A DNA stretch of 64,000 bases, from the NCBI GenBank assembly GCA_902729315.2, contig LR746270.1, positions 5,697,221 through 5,761,220 of the forward strand, in the 5' to 3' direction. Positions 1 to 13,500 of the stretch are shown one piece after another (position 1 is the stretch's first letter; each line of letters opens with the position of its first letter). A program made the position numbers and the translations under genes. The stretch is from Spirodela intermedia (Eukaryota; Streptophyta; Magnoliopsida; Alismatales; Araceae). The notes beneath the pieces were generated by a model. It made no database searches, was not told where the DNA came from, and was given only the letters and a program-made list of their open reading frames with translations.

Positions 1-243
1 GGCGGCATTCTTGGCAAGCGGACAAGATCGACGGTGCTGGTTCGTGGGCCCAAATGGCTCCTTGGGAAATGAGAAATATTTTTGGACCGGAAACGAGATG
101 AAGCCTGAGAGAGGAGAGAGAAAGAGGAGAGGTTGGGAACCTACCGCACACGTGAGGGTATGCTTGCCTGCCACGCTTCTAGCATGACACTGACCGTGGC
201 AGACTCCATGGGCCCCTTTTCTTAATGGGCTGATCATCAGGGG

Positions 244-246
<3 letters not shown>

Positions 247-278
<32 letters not shown>
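247..278. repeat. (CT)n microsatellite
   Basis: An uninterrupted CT dinucleotide tract of about 32 bp in the left flank, one of many such tracts in this window. Confidence 0.9.
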
Positions 279-280
<2 letters not shown>

Positions 281-656
281 GTTGACTACTCAGTTAACAG
301 GTTTCGGATCCGAACCTCCCGTACGGATAATGTTGGCGTAGGGACCGATAACATTATGAGCTTGAAGGAGAGATGTCGAGTTCACATTCTAAAATAAATA
401 TCCAACCAATTGAATAGTAAAAAATGTAAAAGGGGAAATTTTAGTACACGCATTAGTAGCAAGTTATGGCTACAGAATTAGCGAGCCGAAGGTGAGCAAA
501 AATGGGTTTTTTTTTCAGATTTCCTTCGAACCCGCCTGCGTCTTCCAAGATTGCAAGTAGCTATACTGTGCGGCAGCAATACATGCAACAGCGACGTCCG
601 GACAGCATCTATTTTCATATTTATCTTATTTTCTGAAATAAGTCAGTCACAGGTTG

Positions 657-660
<4 letters not shown>

Positions 661-697
<37 letters not shown>
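661..697. repeat. (TC)n microsatellite
   Basis: A perfect TC tract of about 37 bp, about 1.1 kb upstream of the ATXR6-like start codon. Open frames through it are Ser-Leu artefacts. Confidence 0.9.
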
Positions 698-701
<4 letters not shown>

Positions 702-1620
702 CTTCAAACCATGCCCAGAACAGTTCATGCTTCGTCTTCAAGTGCCTGCGGCGTTCCATGGATTCAGATCGCTAGAGAGAGAGAGGGAGAGCGGCAGGAG
801 AGGAAGAAGGCGGTTCCTCTTGTTCCAGAGTAAGCGCTGAACGTTGAAAAGCGGAGGCGGAGGAAATGTAGAGAGAGAGGCACGCGAATCACTTTTGCTA
901 AGACGGTATGGCCAGTGACAGTGCCCCTCCGCCGCACTCGCCACTTTGAGAGCTCTATTCGGCAACGACAGTGGTGGCGGCGATAATGGCGGTGGGTGGC
1001 GCCGAGTGCTAAGAAGGCCCACCACCATCCATCACCTCCCCGTTCCCACGCCTCCACCCAACATCAGGTCAATATCCCCATGTTCTGAAACCTCTCTTTT
1101 TTCTCTATCTCTCTTGTCTCTGACTCACGGTGAAGGGAGGGGAGGATGGTAGTGCAGTCCTGCGGTCGCTTTCCTTGGCCGCACGCGGGGAACTTATTCC
1201 CGGCGGAGGAAGGGGGAGGGGACTCGTTTTCCACTGCAGCGACTCCTCGGATGAATAAACCAGTACGGAATGGGAACGTCCACCGCTGCCGTAGCCGGCG
1301 GCCTCAGAACTGCCTTTCTCCGCCGGGGCGGCGACGGAGTGGCGGCGCCGCCAGACTGTTGCGGACCTTGGAAATGGCTCACCGTGATCGTCTTCTCTGC
1401 TTCGGTGGGGAACCGCATGTGGAAGGAAGAAGACAGTAGTATGGAACAAATTTGGTTGACTAGGTCAAACTTGTTTTAACAGAATGGTCAACATGAGTGG
1501 TGCACCCGAAATGGATGGTCCATATCGAGGACGGCCCGTAGGCCCAATTAATGGTTGACCCGGATTAGGGCAGGGGAGAGTTGGATGCGTGGCGCGGCGG
1601 CGGCACACGTTCCCGCGGAA

Positions 1621-1684
1621 TTTGGCGCCACCGCAACGTTCTTTTGTCTGTTTTTCCCGCGAAAAAACAATTTGGCGCGAAAAT
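1621..1684 (+). promoter_or_regulatory. Cluster of three E2F-like sites upstream of the ATXR6-like gene
   Basis: Three close matches to the plant E2F consensus (TTTSSCGC-type core) lie within 64 bp. They are TTTGGCGCCA at 1621-1630, a TTTTCCCGCGAAAA palindrome-like site at about 1652-1665, and TTTGGCGCGAAAAT at 1671-1684. The nearest is about 95 bp from the start codon at 1777. E2F factors drive S-phase genes, and ATXR5/ATXR6 are known to be cell-cycle regulated. The motifs are seen directly. Their use by E2F is inferred. Confidence 0.7.
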
Positions 1685-1776
1685 AAAACAATGGGCGTCG
1701 GACAAGTGAATCTGCAACACCAGCCGACGCCGCAGCCGCCGCCGGCCTAGATCCCAACCAGCTCGCTTCTCCACCG

Positions 1777-3467
1777 ATGGCCCCTATGGCTCCGATGAGG
1801 AAGAGAACCAGAGCTCCAGCGCCTTCCTCTCCTCTTCCTGCGAGAGGGGGCGGTGGGGACAGGGGCTCTGAGATCTGCTGCGAGGAGTGCGGATCCGGTC
1901 ACGCCGGCGAGGTGCTCCTGCTCTGCGACAAGTGCGACCGCGGTTTCCACACCTTCTGCCTCCGCCCTATCCTCGCCAGCGTCCCCAATGGCGCCTGGTT
2001 CTGCCCCTCCTGCTCCAAGCCCAGGAAGCCCCGAAGTATGCCCTTACACTGGCTCCTCAGTCCAGTCATTCCGCATCACTCTCTCTATCTCTCTTTCTCT
2101 CTCTCCTTCCCCCCCTTGTGTGTGTGTGTGTGTTTGTGTCTAGTTTCTTGTATTTCAGAGCATCCAATCTAAAATCTTCGCCGTCCCCCTCACTCTTCTT
2201 TCTCTAATTTCGGCTGTTTCAGAGTTTCCTCTTGTCCAGACGAAGATCGTAGACTTCTTTCGGATCCAGAGGCCATTATCGGACTCTGACAGCGCGTGGA
2301 AGAAGCAGCAGCGGAGGAAGAGGGTGGGAGGCCTCGTGGTGGCCAAGAAGAAGAGAAAGCTGCTGCCCTTCGTCCCCAGCGAGGACCCTAAGCGCAGGCT
2401 GGCCCAGATGGCGTCCCTGGCGACAGCGCTGACAACCACGGGAACCCAGTTCAGCAACGAGCTCACCTACTCCCCCGGCATGGCGCCCAGATCGGCCAAC
2501 TGCGCTGCCCTTGAACGGGGGGGGATGCAGGTGTGAAACTCTGACGCCCACGCCCAAATCCGCCGTAGATTAATCAATCTAGATTGCCTCTGATGAGTTT
2601 CCAATGCTACCCACTTTGTTGAATCTTCTCTGGATCATGGAAATCTCCAGGTTCTGTCGAAGGAGGACGCGGAAACGTTAAATATATGCAAGAGAATGAT
2701 GGAAACGGGGAAATGCCCACCTCTAATGGTGGTTTTTGATCCCAACGAAGGGTGACGTTTCTTTCTTCCCTGATTCTCATATTTTCCCTTCCCATTTTCT
2801 GTGCTTTCCAGCCTCATTGCCTCATTCCGATCGAAACAGGTTCACAGTGGAAGCTGATAAGTTCATCAAGGACCTCACAGTAGTTGCAGAGTACGTGGGC
2901 GACGTCGATTACCTGAAGAACCGGGAGCACGACGATGGCGACAGCATGATGACTCTTCTATCCGCAGATAACCTCTCCAGAAGCCTCGTCATATGTCCCG
3001 ACAAGCGGGGGAACATCGCCCGATTCATCAGCGGCATCAACAATTACACTCCGTAATCTTCTGCCCCATCAAGTTGACTATTTTACATTTTAAAAAAAAG
3101 AAAAGGAAAAAGTGAAGCTTATTTTTTTCTGCTCGTCATAGTTTTTCAAATCTGTGAGTGAAACCGAGTAAGAACATCCTTAGAGCCACTAAGAGAAACA
3201 GGGTCTGTTGTTGAATGAGATGGGCCTACTACTCCACTGATAGCGGATGATATCCGCCTCTTTCCTCCCTCTAACATCTACCATCCGATCTCCGTCGCCT
3301 GATTCAGGGGCGGGAAGAAGAAGCAGAACCTGAAATGCGTGAGATTCAATGTGGGAGGCGAGGGCCGCGTCCTGCTGATCGCAATCCGAGACATATCGAG
3401 AGGCGAGAGGTTGTACTACGACTACAATGGGTACGAGAAGGAGTACCCGACTGAACATTTTTTCTAG
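1777..3467 (+). CDS. ATXR6: Histone H3 lysine-27 monomethyltransferase, ATXR5/ATXR6 family (PHD + SET)
   Basis: Five exons: 1777-2035, 2223-2530, 2651-2751, 2840-3052 and 3308-3467. All introns are GT-AG, the phases match, and the protein is 346 aa. The PHD finger covers about residues 33-80, with Cys4-His-Cys3 ligands C35, C38, C50, C53, H58, C61, C76 and C79. A PCNA-interacting (PIP) motif QTKIVDFF lies at about 92-99. The C-terminal SET domain contains NREHDDGDSMMTLL (from about 250) and ends with YDYNGYEKEYPTEHFF. Known members deposit H3K27me1 during replication in the nucleus and keep heterochromatin silent. The length is close to ATXR6 (about 349 aa) and there is no long N-terminal extension as in ATXR5, so I favour ATXR6. 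E2F-like sites lie just upstream. The open frame of exon 4 runs into a TAA immediately after the donor at 3053, so the last intron must be spliced. The gene converges with MED13. Confidence 0.93.
2076..2140. repeat. CT-rich then (TG)n tract in ATXR6-like intron 1
   Basis: Intron 1 (2036-2222) holds an imperfect CT tract, a short C run and then a pure TG tract. The donor GTATGC at 2036 lies about 40 nt upstream. Confidence 0.75.
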
Positions 3468-4272
3468 ATCGTCGATTATTCCTTTCATTTTTATTTTTTT
3501 ATCGTCTAAATTTAATTTTTGATCATGTGGGTTCTCTGTAAAGTCTGGATAGAACAGCCCGATCGGCTGTTCTTTCCCTCCGCTTTCTGAAATCAGAAGT
3601 TGAGCAGGGGTGAAGTCTGATAGGATTTGAGCCCATTTATTGGGGTATACTGATGGAAACCCAAACCCAATTGTTGTACCCACAGAAACAGACGTATTGT
3701 GGTTGAAATTAATACAGAGCTCAGTGCTCTTTTTGGTCAACTACCGCTTCTGTCGGCGGTTCTGGTCTCCTGCCCATTTCAGGGATCCCTGCTGCTCAGA
3801 ATCGGAGGGGAAATGGAGCAAAAAATATCATCTGCCGGGTTATACGTTTCTTGAAAACCATATCATCTGCCGGGTATATACATATTTATCACTTGTAATA
3901 AAAATAAAGCGGTCGTCGTCCATTCATTTCGATGTGCATTATCCAATTTCGTTATGATTTCTCATTTTATTCTGAAAGCAGAGACTGTGGCCCTGTCCGA
4001 AAACTTGAATTCGTCTGGTGAGAGTGCGGGCCTCTTTCATCTGGTCTGGTGGTTTTGACGTCGTCTCTAAACCGGATGATTATTTCGCCCCAGGAGCGCA
4101 GACAGGGTCAAGCAGGGCGAGACTTTCAGAGTGTTGGCAATAATCACGAGGCGATGAGTGGAGTAATCTGATTTAGACAATCGCGAGGCCTGTTTACATC
4201 TCTCAGAACGAACTTGCAACGTGGAAGAGGATCTAGATGGGTCAGTGGGCGCCCTCTCTAATCAGTAGGCAC

Positions 4273-4303
<31 letters not shown>

Positions 4304-4582
4304 GACAGACAGAGAGGACGTGGTGGGAGGGGGGATCAGAAGGCTTGAGCTTCACTCTCCTGCAACCGAGCTCGGACCTACCAGTTGAGAAATCATATGG
4401 ACAGGGGTACTTAAGTGACTGGTTAGGCCAAGAAAGTGATCAGATCACAATGCGCAGGGGAGCAGAAGCGCCGCATGAAGCAGGGGATAGAACTGGGTGG
4501 GCAAGTCGACGGCGGCGTGGGGAGGATCGGCGTATATACACAGCTCCCCAGCAGCAGCGCAGTCTCTTGCCCAGTTGGCTCG
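3468..4582. other. Intergenic region between convergent ATXR6-like and MED13 genes
   Basis: This is the shared 3' region of two convergent genes. It contains AATAAA-like sequence near 3898-3905 on the + strand, which could serve the ATXR6-like transcript, and a GA/CAGA repeat at 4273-4316. No coding potential is convincing. The MED13 stop codon is at 4583 on the other strand. Confidence 0.6.
4273..4316. repeat. (GA)n followed by (GACA)n-like repeat
   Basis: About 19 bp of pure GA are followed by a degenerate CAGA/GACA repeat, just downstream of the MED13 stop codon. Confidence 0.8.
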
Positions 4583-7500
4583 CTAGGCGGCCGCCGCGTC
4601 GGCAGCTGCGAGCCGGGAGAGCTCTCGGTCAGCGTAGTGCAGAAGCCGTCGCAGCCTGAGGACCATGTCGCAGTGGAAGGGCAGCGGCGTGCGGCGGCGC
4701 AGATGGAGTGGGCTCACCGTCAGCCAAGAGAGAGAGTGGAGCTCTGCGGCAAGCATCTCCATTACGTAGCTGGTTTCCATCTCATGCCCTCTGAGCGCCA
4801 CCTCCGGGCCGGAGATCCTCGGCTGCTTGCCACCACCACCGCCGCCGCCGCCGCCGCTGGCCCGGAGCTTCTCCTGAATGTTGCTGCTGTTACTGCCGCT
4901 GCTGCTGCCGTAGTGGTCGACGAGGGTGACCAAGAGAATTGACGGCCATTCCTCGTTGGTGGCGGCGCCGCCGGTGGCGCCGGAGGGGACGGCCTTGGAT
5001 ACGACGAAGGCGGAGGTGAGGGGGATGGAGGGACCTTTGCTGTGGAGGAGGTGGGCGAGAGGGGGAGACTCGGAGGTAAGGCTGGTGGGGAGCTGGAGGG
5101 GAGTCGTGGGGAGGTAGTGAAGGCTCATTGAAGGGACGAAGATGTACGCCGCCGGGATCGATCCCAGAGACTTTACCGGGCTGAACCCCTCCAGATAGCC
5201 CGAATGAGAGGAACTGGCGATGGTCGGAGTCCCTCCTGAAGAAGAAAGAACAACAGAGTTAGTAATATAACACCCAGACAAAGGGAGAGCTAGAGAGCTA
5301 GAGAGAGAGAGAGAGAGAGAGATGGGAAAAACCCACAGACTACTGGTGCCTAGACAACATTGGCCCCTAGGGGAAACAATTTCATTTGCAACAGATATAA
5401 AATAGAGGGATATGAGATGAGAAAGTACCTGAGAATGGAACATCGGCCGGCAGCATCAGCTGCAAGGAGTGATCAATCAGGACTGAGACTAAACTGATGC
5501 TCTGCACAAACTGGAACAGCCCCCTCGAGAGGTCCACGGTGGTCTGCCCGGACAAGAGCTGCTTCTTTGCGTTGGACTGTACCGAACCGCTCTTCATGTA
5601 GCTCAGCTTTGCGTGGGGGCTGTAGTGAGGACTGGGTGAAGAAGGCAGTGGCCTCTCTGCGATTGACCCCATGTCCTGCTGTAACGAAGCTCCACTGTGC
5701 CCTGAGCCAATCCCGTCAGGTGCGGATCTCCGCAGTTGCACGGCCCATTTCTTGACTTCGTTCCCCCCCACTAAGTAAACAGCTTTCTGCCACTCTGCAG
5801 GTTTCAAAGCAGTGATAGGAAGAAGCTCAGTTTTGAGACAAGACTCAACAGGATATGATCATAAGAAATTCAATGTCTCATCATACCTTGACGTTCGAGT
5901 TCGAAGAAGAAACCAATGCGGGAAATGATGATGTCCCTGGGGCGGATGGTTCCAGAATCGGAAGACCATGAGAGAATCTGACAGCCCTGGTGGAGGATCT
6001 GGACAAAAAGAGATTGGAGGAGTTTCGTGTCTTGTCGGCTGCTGATGCCGCCGAAAGGAATCACCTGGCTGTCCAGCAATTCACCTCTAGAATCCGTCCA
6101 GACGCAGACCAACCAGCGCCAGTCTTCAGTCCACCCATAACAACAATGAAGGCTGGGCGCCTTTGGGTCATTCTCAGGTCCATCCCCGTGGGAGTTCATA
6201 CTAGCATCTGCACTCCCTCCAGAAATGGAAGCTTGAATGAAAGCGCCAGCACCATCATCAGCCGCAGCTCTTGAGGTGCTGGGCTCTGACAAAGAGCCAC
6301 CTGGGAGCACATGAGAAATCCCTTGGTCCACAGAACTGGGTTCAGACAGAATAAAGAGTGGCTCAAACAGGAGCCGGACATCATCTTGAGGATGGGAGTC
6401 AAAGGACCTGACAGTTTGCCAGGAGCTGTCCCAACTGCTGGACCTCAGGGTAGCATCGATTTCAGAGTCCCTCGCGAGGCCAGCTGTGGGAATTCGGGGA
6501 GCGAGGGTCTCCTTCCAGAGACCTTGCATGGTGGCGCTCATATGCATCAGCGAAGATTGAGGTCTCCCTGGAATCGCTGACTGAGCAACATCGCCAGTAG
6601 AAGCCCGAGGAATCCTTCGAGCTTTGTTGTAAACTGTGAACGCGTACTCCTTCAGCATGGCAAGCTCATTTCCTGGTTTGAATCTTAATAGGGAATCTAC
6701 AGTCACAATCTGCAGGACCAGCTTGGAGATGTTGAAACCAGATAGCATGAGAACACTTGACACTGAAGCTTCATCTGCAGCAGAGGCACAACTTAATGCC
6801 TTCGTAACTTGAGAGTGCAGCACGGAACGCCGCTCTTTGTCTGAAGAGAAAAAAATCGACCCAAGAGCAGCTGAAGCCTCCACTAAAGTTTGCAGAACTG
6901 CAGTGGGTTCAGGGAAAGGGCACACAACATATACTACCTGATACATCCACATCAAGAGTTCGGTCAATTTATGGCTGATCTTTCATGAACTGATTTTTAA
7001 ATAGCCTTCACTCTTTGCGCAAACCAAAGCATGAACAACATTAACTGACTTCCTAATAAAATAATGATGTCTGATAAAAGCTGCATACATGTTAAAATAC
7101 CCAAAAACAAGTGCTGACACAAGATGAAAGTTTGCTAGATATCCAGAATGGATGGGATAGGCAACAGCATATAGTTTTATGGATGCCCACCAAATCACAG
7201 ATCCAGATGTGATTTATGAGAAAGTTTCCTAGAGGACACTACCTCATCTAATGAGGTATAAAGAGGGGAGTGGGGGATATCAAAAGTAAATCGTCTTCTA
7301 GTGCCTAAATTTTTTGGAATTGACGGTGCATTTCTGTGGCACTCTAAATTGATTCCTTCGTAGAGAACGCAAAAGTGGTTGGAGGCCAGATCATACTTGG
7401 AAAAACAGTTTCTACGATTTTTTTGCAAATGAATGGCCATGGATGAATTATCCTAAAAATAACAAAGCCTGTACATCGTCATATCAACTCTATCTGAACA

Positions 7501-10500
7501 CTCAATTTACGTCTATATTTGGAGTTCAGAGCCCATACAGAAGGACAGTTGGAGTAAGAATAAGTAAAGATCACTCATAAAAGTGTAACTAAAAAATCAC
7601 AGTTAGCATGCATTGATTTTAGTTAGCAAGAACAGTTAAAGTAAATAAAGGTGCCCGCTTGTGGAAATATTCGTAGCTTTTTCTTGAATATTCGTTTGTA
7701 TACAGGACCAGCAATTATTTCCAAACAATACACACCCCGGTTAACCGTTTCAAGAAAATGAACTCCAGAAATGAAGGAAAAAGAAATGCTGGACTCACCA
7801 CACAAGACCCTCCCTTGATCTCTTTCTGATTTATTCCAGAAGATGAACCCAGTTTAAGATTCTTCAGAGCCTTAGTAAGAGCCTTGAGAAAACTCTTAAC
7901 ATCCCAACCACTTTCTAGAGCCACAAAAAAGTCCGTCATCGAACTAATAGCAGAAATGTTACTGCTAGCCACCTTAAGTGACTGGGGACAGTCAACAAGG
8001 ACTAAACCAGAGGATGAACATTTTCCAGAGGTTTGGTCCATCTGTCCACCACTTCCATGCGGCGAATGCGTCCCCAGTTTGCAAGTTTCATAAACTGCAA
8101 GGAGAAACTTTTCCGTAAGTCGGTTCATGTTTTGTTCAGCATACAACATTATAAAATCAATCTATAAGAAGGAACACGCGAACAATTCCTTTATAGCAGG
8201 GTCATAGCATATAAATGATGTTAAGGCTGTCGATGTAGGATGGGAAGAAAAAAATAACGAGAACATAAAAAATGTGTGCATTAGTCTTGATTTTGTTAAA
8301 AAAAGGCTCAGATCAAGATTTTTCGTGTTGGACGACAGTTCATGCAAAAATCAAAAGCCATATTTCCCTACATATGTGAGCCTTCAACAAGACTAAGAGA
8401 GGACAATTTATCTGAAAGACTAACAATTACAAAAGCATCTGACGTTTAGATAGCATCAACTTTATGGTTTCAGTCGATGAAATGAATTAGCGTGAAATAG
8501 AAAAACGGAACCCTCAGACTGAACATCCATTCCAGGTACAGAGTCATTTCATTTAGAGGTGCTTGATGGTCGCATGGCCTTCCAATAAGGCGTGCCACTT
8601 CTTTTAAGAACATGTGATGATCAAATATGCAATAGAGATATCAAGAGAAGCAAGAATTTTTATTTTTATTTTTTAAAACTTCAAATTTCAGAGAGAACTT
8701 ATAAACTGGAATGATCCTTCAGTTTTAGGTGATGGAATATGTTAATGCAAAATAGTAGGCCTTAACCTGAAGGACCCGAAATTCCAAGGTCACATTTCAT
8801 TCCTCATCTACGAATGAGAGATAATTTTAAGAAATAAAACAGGCAAGACAAAATGGCGCCAATATCTCCTCAGTCAATCCTTCATAATGAGAACAAAACA
8901 GATAAGTCACAAATTCCTTTAGAACAAATAGCCAACACTCCAGCTAAGCACAATTCGCTCACCCAACTGATGGGATTTGACAACAGAATGGAATATAAAA
9001 CTAGCATTGCAGATAGGCAGCAGATGCCTCTTGAAGATAGGAGGATTTTCCTCGATTGACATCTCTGTCAGAGAGAAGTACAGTGTGGTGGCAGGAGCCG
9101 GGAAGTATTTTTTAATGCTCAAGGGCTATTCACCAATGGCATGAAGTGGTACTAGAAGGGCTACAATAATCTTGTGAAGAATGCTCATTCAAAGGATATT
9201 GAGGGTTGTTCACATACATAACTTGTGGGAGAAACGGAAAACAAGTAGCAGGAATACCTCTACCAAGTATAGGATAAGATATGTAGGTATTTCTGTCCCA
9301 CCTAAAGACTAATACTTATTAACAGCTTTTTGTGTCTTCTGTGCTTTTCACACTCATTAAGGACTCTATCACACAGTGATGTTAGAAGCTTTGGTGAGAT
9401 TATTTCAGCAGCCACCTCTACGTTCCCTATTCTTTCTCACATTTTTCTTTGATTGTTTCTGAGGAAATCATTGCATTTCAAAATGCAAATAACCTCTAAA
9501 TTATTTTCCAAACATTCTATCCATAATATTATAGTTCGATAAATTATTTAAAATTAATTAATTACTTCGGTTAAGGAACATGACTATTTTTTTTAAGACA
9601 AACATATTGGTCAACCTTACGCATGACACGCCCTTCTACACGAAAGGACATGAATTATTAATTCCGGTACCACAGATTCGCTCAGGAATCAGCAGTCCTA
9701 CTGAAATAGGTTGCTTCTTCCTGGAAAAACTTCTTGAAGTTATTTAAAAAACACCATTAGTCATAAATTTCCAAGGATTATCCAAATCCTAAATTTTTTC
9801 CTCTATTGAATTTCTTTCGAGCCCTTAAGATAACAGGATTTTCATTTAAAACCTCAGATATTCCCAAAAGGGACTTAGCAGTCATGCTTTAGATTGATGG
9901 ATAGAGATCTAATAATACTCCAACAGGTAAAATTCTCTTCAAACATTTTCTACGTTTAAGTAGCTTCGTCATAAATCTAAACTCCGGTCGGTTTACAAAG
10001 ATGTTATTTAAGAAAAAAACAACTATAGTCATTTATTCGATAGAAGATAATTATACAGAAAATTGAAAATTGAAAACATAGTCCAAGAAAAATCAATGAA
10101 GCAACGGTAAAACTTAAAGAAAAGTTAAAAAAAGAACATACCAGTCCCTAACTGTAGAAAGAAATCAATTGCAGCAGAAGAAAGGAGATCAACGTCCGGG
10201 CATATCGCGTAGTAAGTCATCTACAAAAGGCAAAGCATATATATAGGCAAATGAATTAGTAAAATGCAAAGAAAAAAGCGCTTGAGTGCATTCATGAGCG
10301 TATACATTTGTAGACAGTGCGGGTACATGTGCGTGTGTATGCGTGAGAGATAATAGAGAGAGAGAACAAAGGTTTGGGTTCTCAAGAAACTCACAGGTTT
10401 TGGTAACGCATAAGGTTCAAGAGGTCCTTTTTCCCAAAGCTCCAAGGAGCTCGATGACGTTTTCAGCCAATCATCTTGGTAACTATATAAGATGTATAAT

Positions 10501-13500
10501 TTAATTCTTAATGAGATGAAATTGTATAAGTTTTGAAGATGATCACTTTCAAAGGCACAAGATAATTATAGAAGAAAACATACCCAACCAGCAAAGAAGG
10601 AAATGGAATCAAGGAAATTGTTGCCCGAAATCGGGAACTGTTGTGTGGTTGTTCTAGCTCAGAATTTGAGGCGTCTTGATATGTTCTTCTTTGCAATGGG
10701 TCGTCAATTCCAGTTCCATCTGCATAATGGCATAGCTTCAATCATTCAATTTCTATTGACAGCCTTCCAAAAGGCATTTTATCATATGCAGAAGAAATGT
10801 ACCTTTTAGGAGGGACGAACTACCAGATAAAACTTGAGGTGGGCTGATGCTTTCCCCCCTAAGGGTAATAGAACTTGATTCTTTAATTTCACTTCCAATA
10901 CAGTCAACAGAAAACCCATCACTGACTGTCACAGAGTCACTTGCTTGATTTCTACCCTTACACCAATCAGTCAAAGCTAGCGGACCATCCAAGCTTCCAA
11001 AAGCATTCTTTAAAGCTACTTTAACATCTGATTGTAGCAAACTGGCCACAAAAGAAGCATGAACCTGCTCCGAGAAAATAATATCCTTATTTCCTTGACA
11101 TTTAGGCATATGAATACATATAAATACAAATACACAAGTCAAGTCTAAAGGAGAAAAAACTAGCTAGCATTATAATAAGAAGTAGAAACTACCGACTCTG
11201 ATGTACGACGTATTATGATAAACCATGCACATGCATATGATATAGGCAAAATATATCCACATAAAATGAAAACAATGATCCTCAAGCACGATTAAGAGGT
11301 TCCTTTACAAGAAATATAGCAATATGACCGATAGGATTAAGATCGAATCTGATTTCGAAATCAAGGCCCGAAATGTTGGAGAAAAATACTTGTTTATGAC
11401 CTAAATTAAAAGAAAGATGTAGCTGCAGAACAAATGTCTATTTAGGCCCCAAAAACCATGCATAATGTGGGCTTCAAAAGAATGCAAAGGACTTCCCAGG
11501 ACTACTACGAAAGAATCATTCAGTTTCCTAGTCACCAAAATCCTCTAACGAAAAAGGCCAAAGAGACTAAGTAACAAAAGAATAAGACTGCACCAGTAAG
11601 TGAGATATTAATACGTAGGGATTCTCACCCTGAGATCAGATCAACATGAAAAATTCCATAAACAATTACCAGTCCCGCTATATAATCCAATTTCCAATTT
11701 TGGCAACAACAAATTCAATCCTCACTATATGGAGTTTAATCAGAATTCACGAAACGTTGAAAGAAAGCTTGGAGTTGTCAAAAGATACAGTGAAAGATGA
11801 TGTACAAAGGAAAATCTATGGTTAGCCAATATTCCTTCAGAATACATTTTATGCAGAAGTGCTTCCTTCTACTATGTATTTGCCCATGATCCTTCTGTAG
11901 GAGGAAACAAGCTGAAGATCCGAAAATCAAGAATGCAAGTATAAGTAGAATTTTATATCTACTGAGCATTATTTTACATAAATGTAGGAATCATTAAAAA
12001 AAAATCGGATAAAATATGGTCTCCTGAACGAAGAAAATCGTAACCATTCTAACATATAATAAAGACAGTCAAAAATCATAAACTGATAAAAACTACATAA
12101 ACGGTGTCTTACATCAGCAGAAAGTGGATCATTTAAGTCGACCCCAGCAATATCAACAGAATGACAGGCTGCTAACAGTCCACCACAGCCAGCGTGGGCC
12201 ATCAAAGGACCACACGAAAAACCACGCCTCTGTTGCTCCTGTAATGCGAGCCAACAATAGGGCTCCTCTCCATCATATGAATCAAGAGCAATGTCCACAA
12301 ACGAAGTAGATTGCTGAACTACCAAAGGCAGGGCATCTAGAAGCACTTGCAGAGGTTGGCTTTGAACATTTACAGATAAAGATTCTTCAACAAATGTATT
12401 CTGCAACAAAGATGAAGCACTGTCACCTTTCATTGCATTCAGTGACTTTGTACCTTTGGCAGCACCAACAGACCGCCACACACCCACAGGCGAATTAAGG
12501 GTTCTCTCAAGGGCTCCACCATCAATATCACCAGCAATTCTGACTGGTACTGAATCTTTCTTTCTGAGTTCACTCCTGCCTGAGATTAAATCCGGTAGGG
12601 GACTAGTTTCGCTCAAACGCTGATCTGAAACCTTAATCCCAGTTTGTTTTGTCAATGACGTAAAGATCTGCTTTGGACAAGATAATAGTGTGTGTCTGAT
12701 CCTACACATAGCAGCTTGAAGCATCATACATTCAACTTCTGTGGCAAGGCTTGTCTTGCGAGATAACAAGGTGTCACCCACTTCCAAGATACTGTCAGTC
12801 TTCTTCCCTTGAGCACGTAATGAAGTACTTGATAAACTAATTCCAGAAATAGAAGATGGAGCATCTTCTTTATGTGAATACAAGTCATCATCAATATGAA
12901 CTATACTTTTGTCATAACGTTTGCTCCCTCTCTGCACATGTGTATAGTACAGTGAAGAAAGAATAGGAGAACTCCCATCAAGCCTACTAGCCTCCAACTT
13001 TCCTTTTACTGACACCTCAGACTTCTCTTCTGACGGTTCAACCAGAGGAGAAGGAGGTGGTGTTGCATTGTACGAATAAGCACCAGAACAAGAATGAGAA
13101 CTCTCAACCCTTTTTGACTTGGGTAGGTACAGAGTTCTGAAAATAGGCATGGGTAACTCACTGGCCACTGTTTCAACTGCTGCATACTCAGGAGCAAATG
13201 TCATCATTGCTTCCGCTTTTGACAGAAAGCTGAATTTGTCAGATGAGGGTGCGGAAGAATTTGTATCATCGTGTGCTGAGAGTGTACCTCTCATGTTATC
13301 AATATGTTTAGAATCAGCCTCCTCCAATTTCGTAAGCAGGACATCGCTAAGGCTTTCAAAGGAAGAAAATCCCACAGGTATAAGTGACTGATCCTGGATA
13401 TCCATACCTGTAGTGGAAGGACTGCCATTAACAGCTCCAATATCAGCAGCCACGACAAGGGCCTGGGATTCAGCAGTACCAGGAGGCTGCATAAAAGGAA

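Larger units (their letters stand above)
1..1600. other. Left flank: no gene recognised
   Basis: I see no gene I can support here. The stretch has a 32-bp CT tract at 247-278, a 37-bp TC tract at 661-697 and a GC-rich, CpG-rich block at about 900-1400. Short open frames on both strands in the GC-rich block have no recognisable domain, and several simply translate the CT repeats as Leu-Ser. The block could be a promoter or 5' leader of a gene that starts outside the window, or the distal promoter of the ATXR6-like gene. The sequence alone does not decide. Confidence 0.5.

Noticed and set aside
551-775. Open frame through a TC tract translating as repeated Leu-Ser
   Set aside because: It is the microsatellite read in frame; there is no domain. 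The same applies to similar Ser-Leu or Arg-Glu frames near 32.7, 36.5, 38.5, 39.0, 41.8 and 48.3 kb.
3053-3060. TAA directly after exon 4 of the ATXR6-like gene as the true stop
   Set aside because: A GT donor sits before it, and exon 5 at 3308 restores the conserved SET C-terminus in frame.
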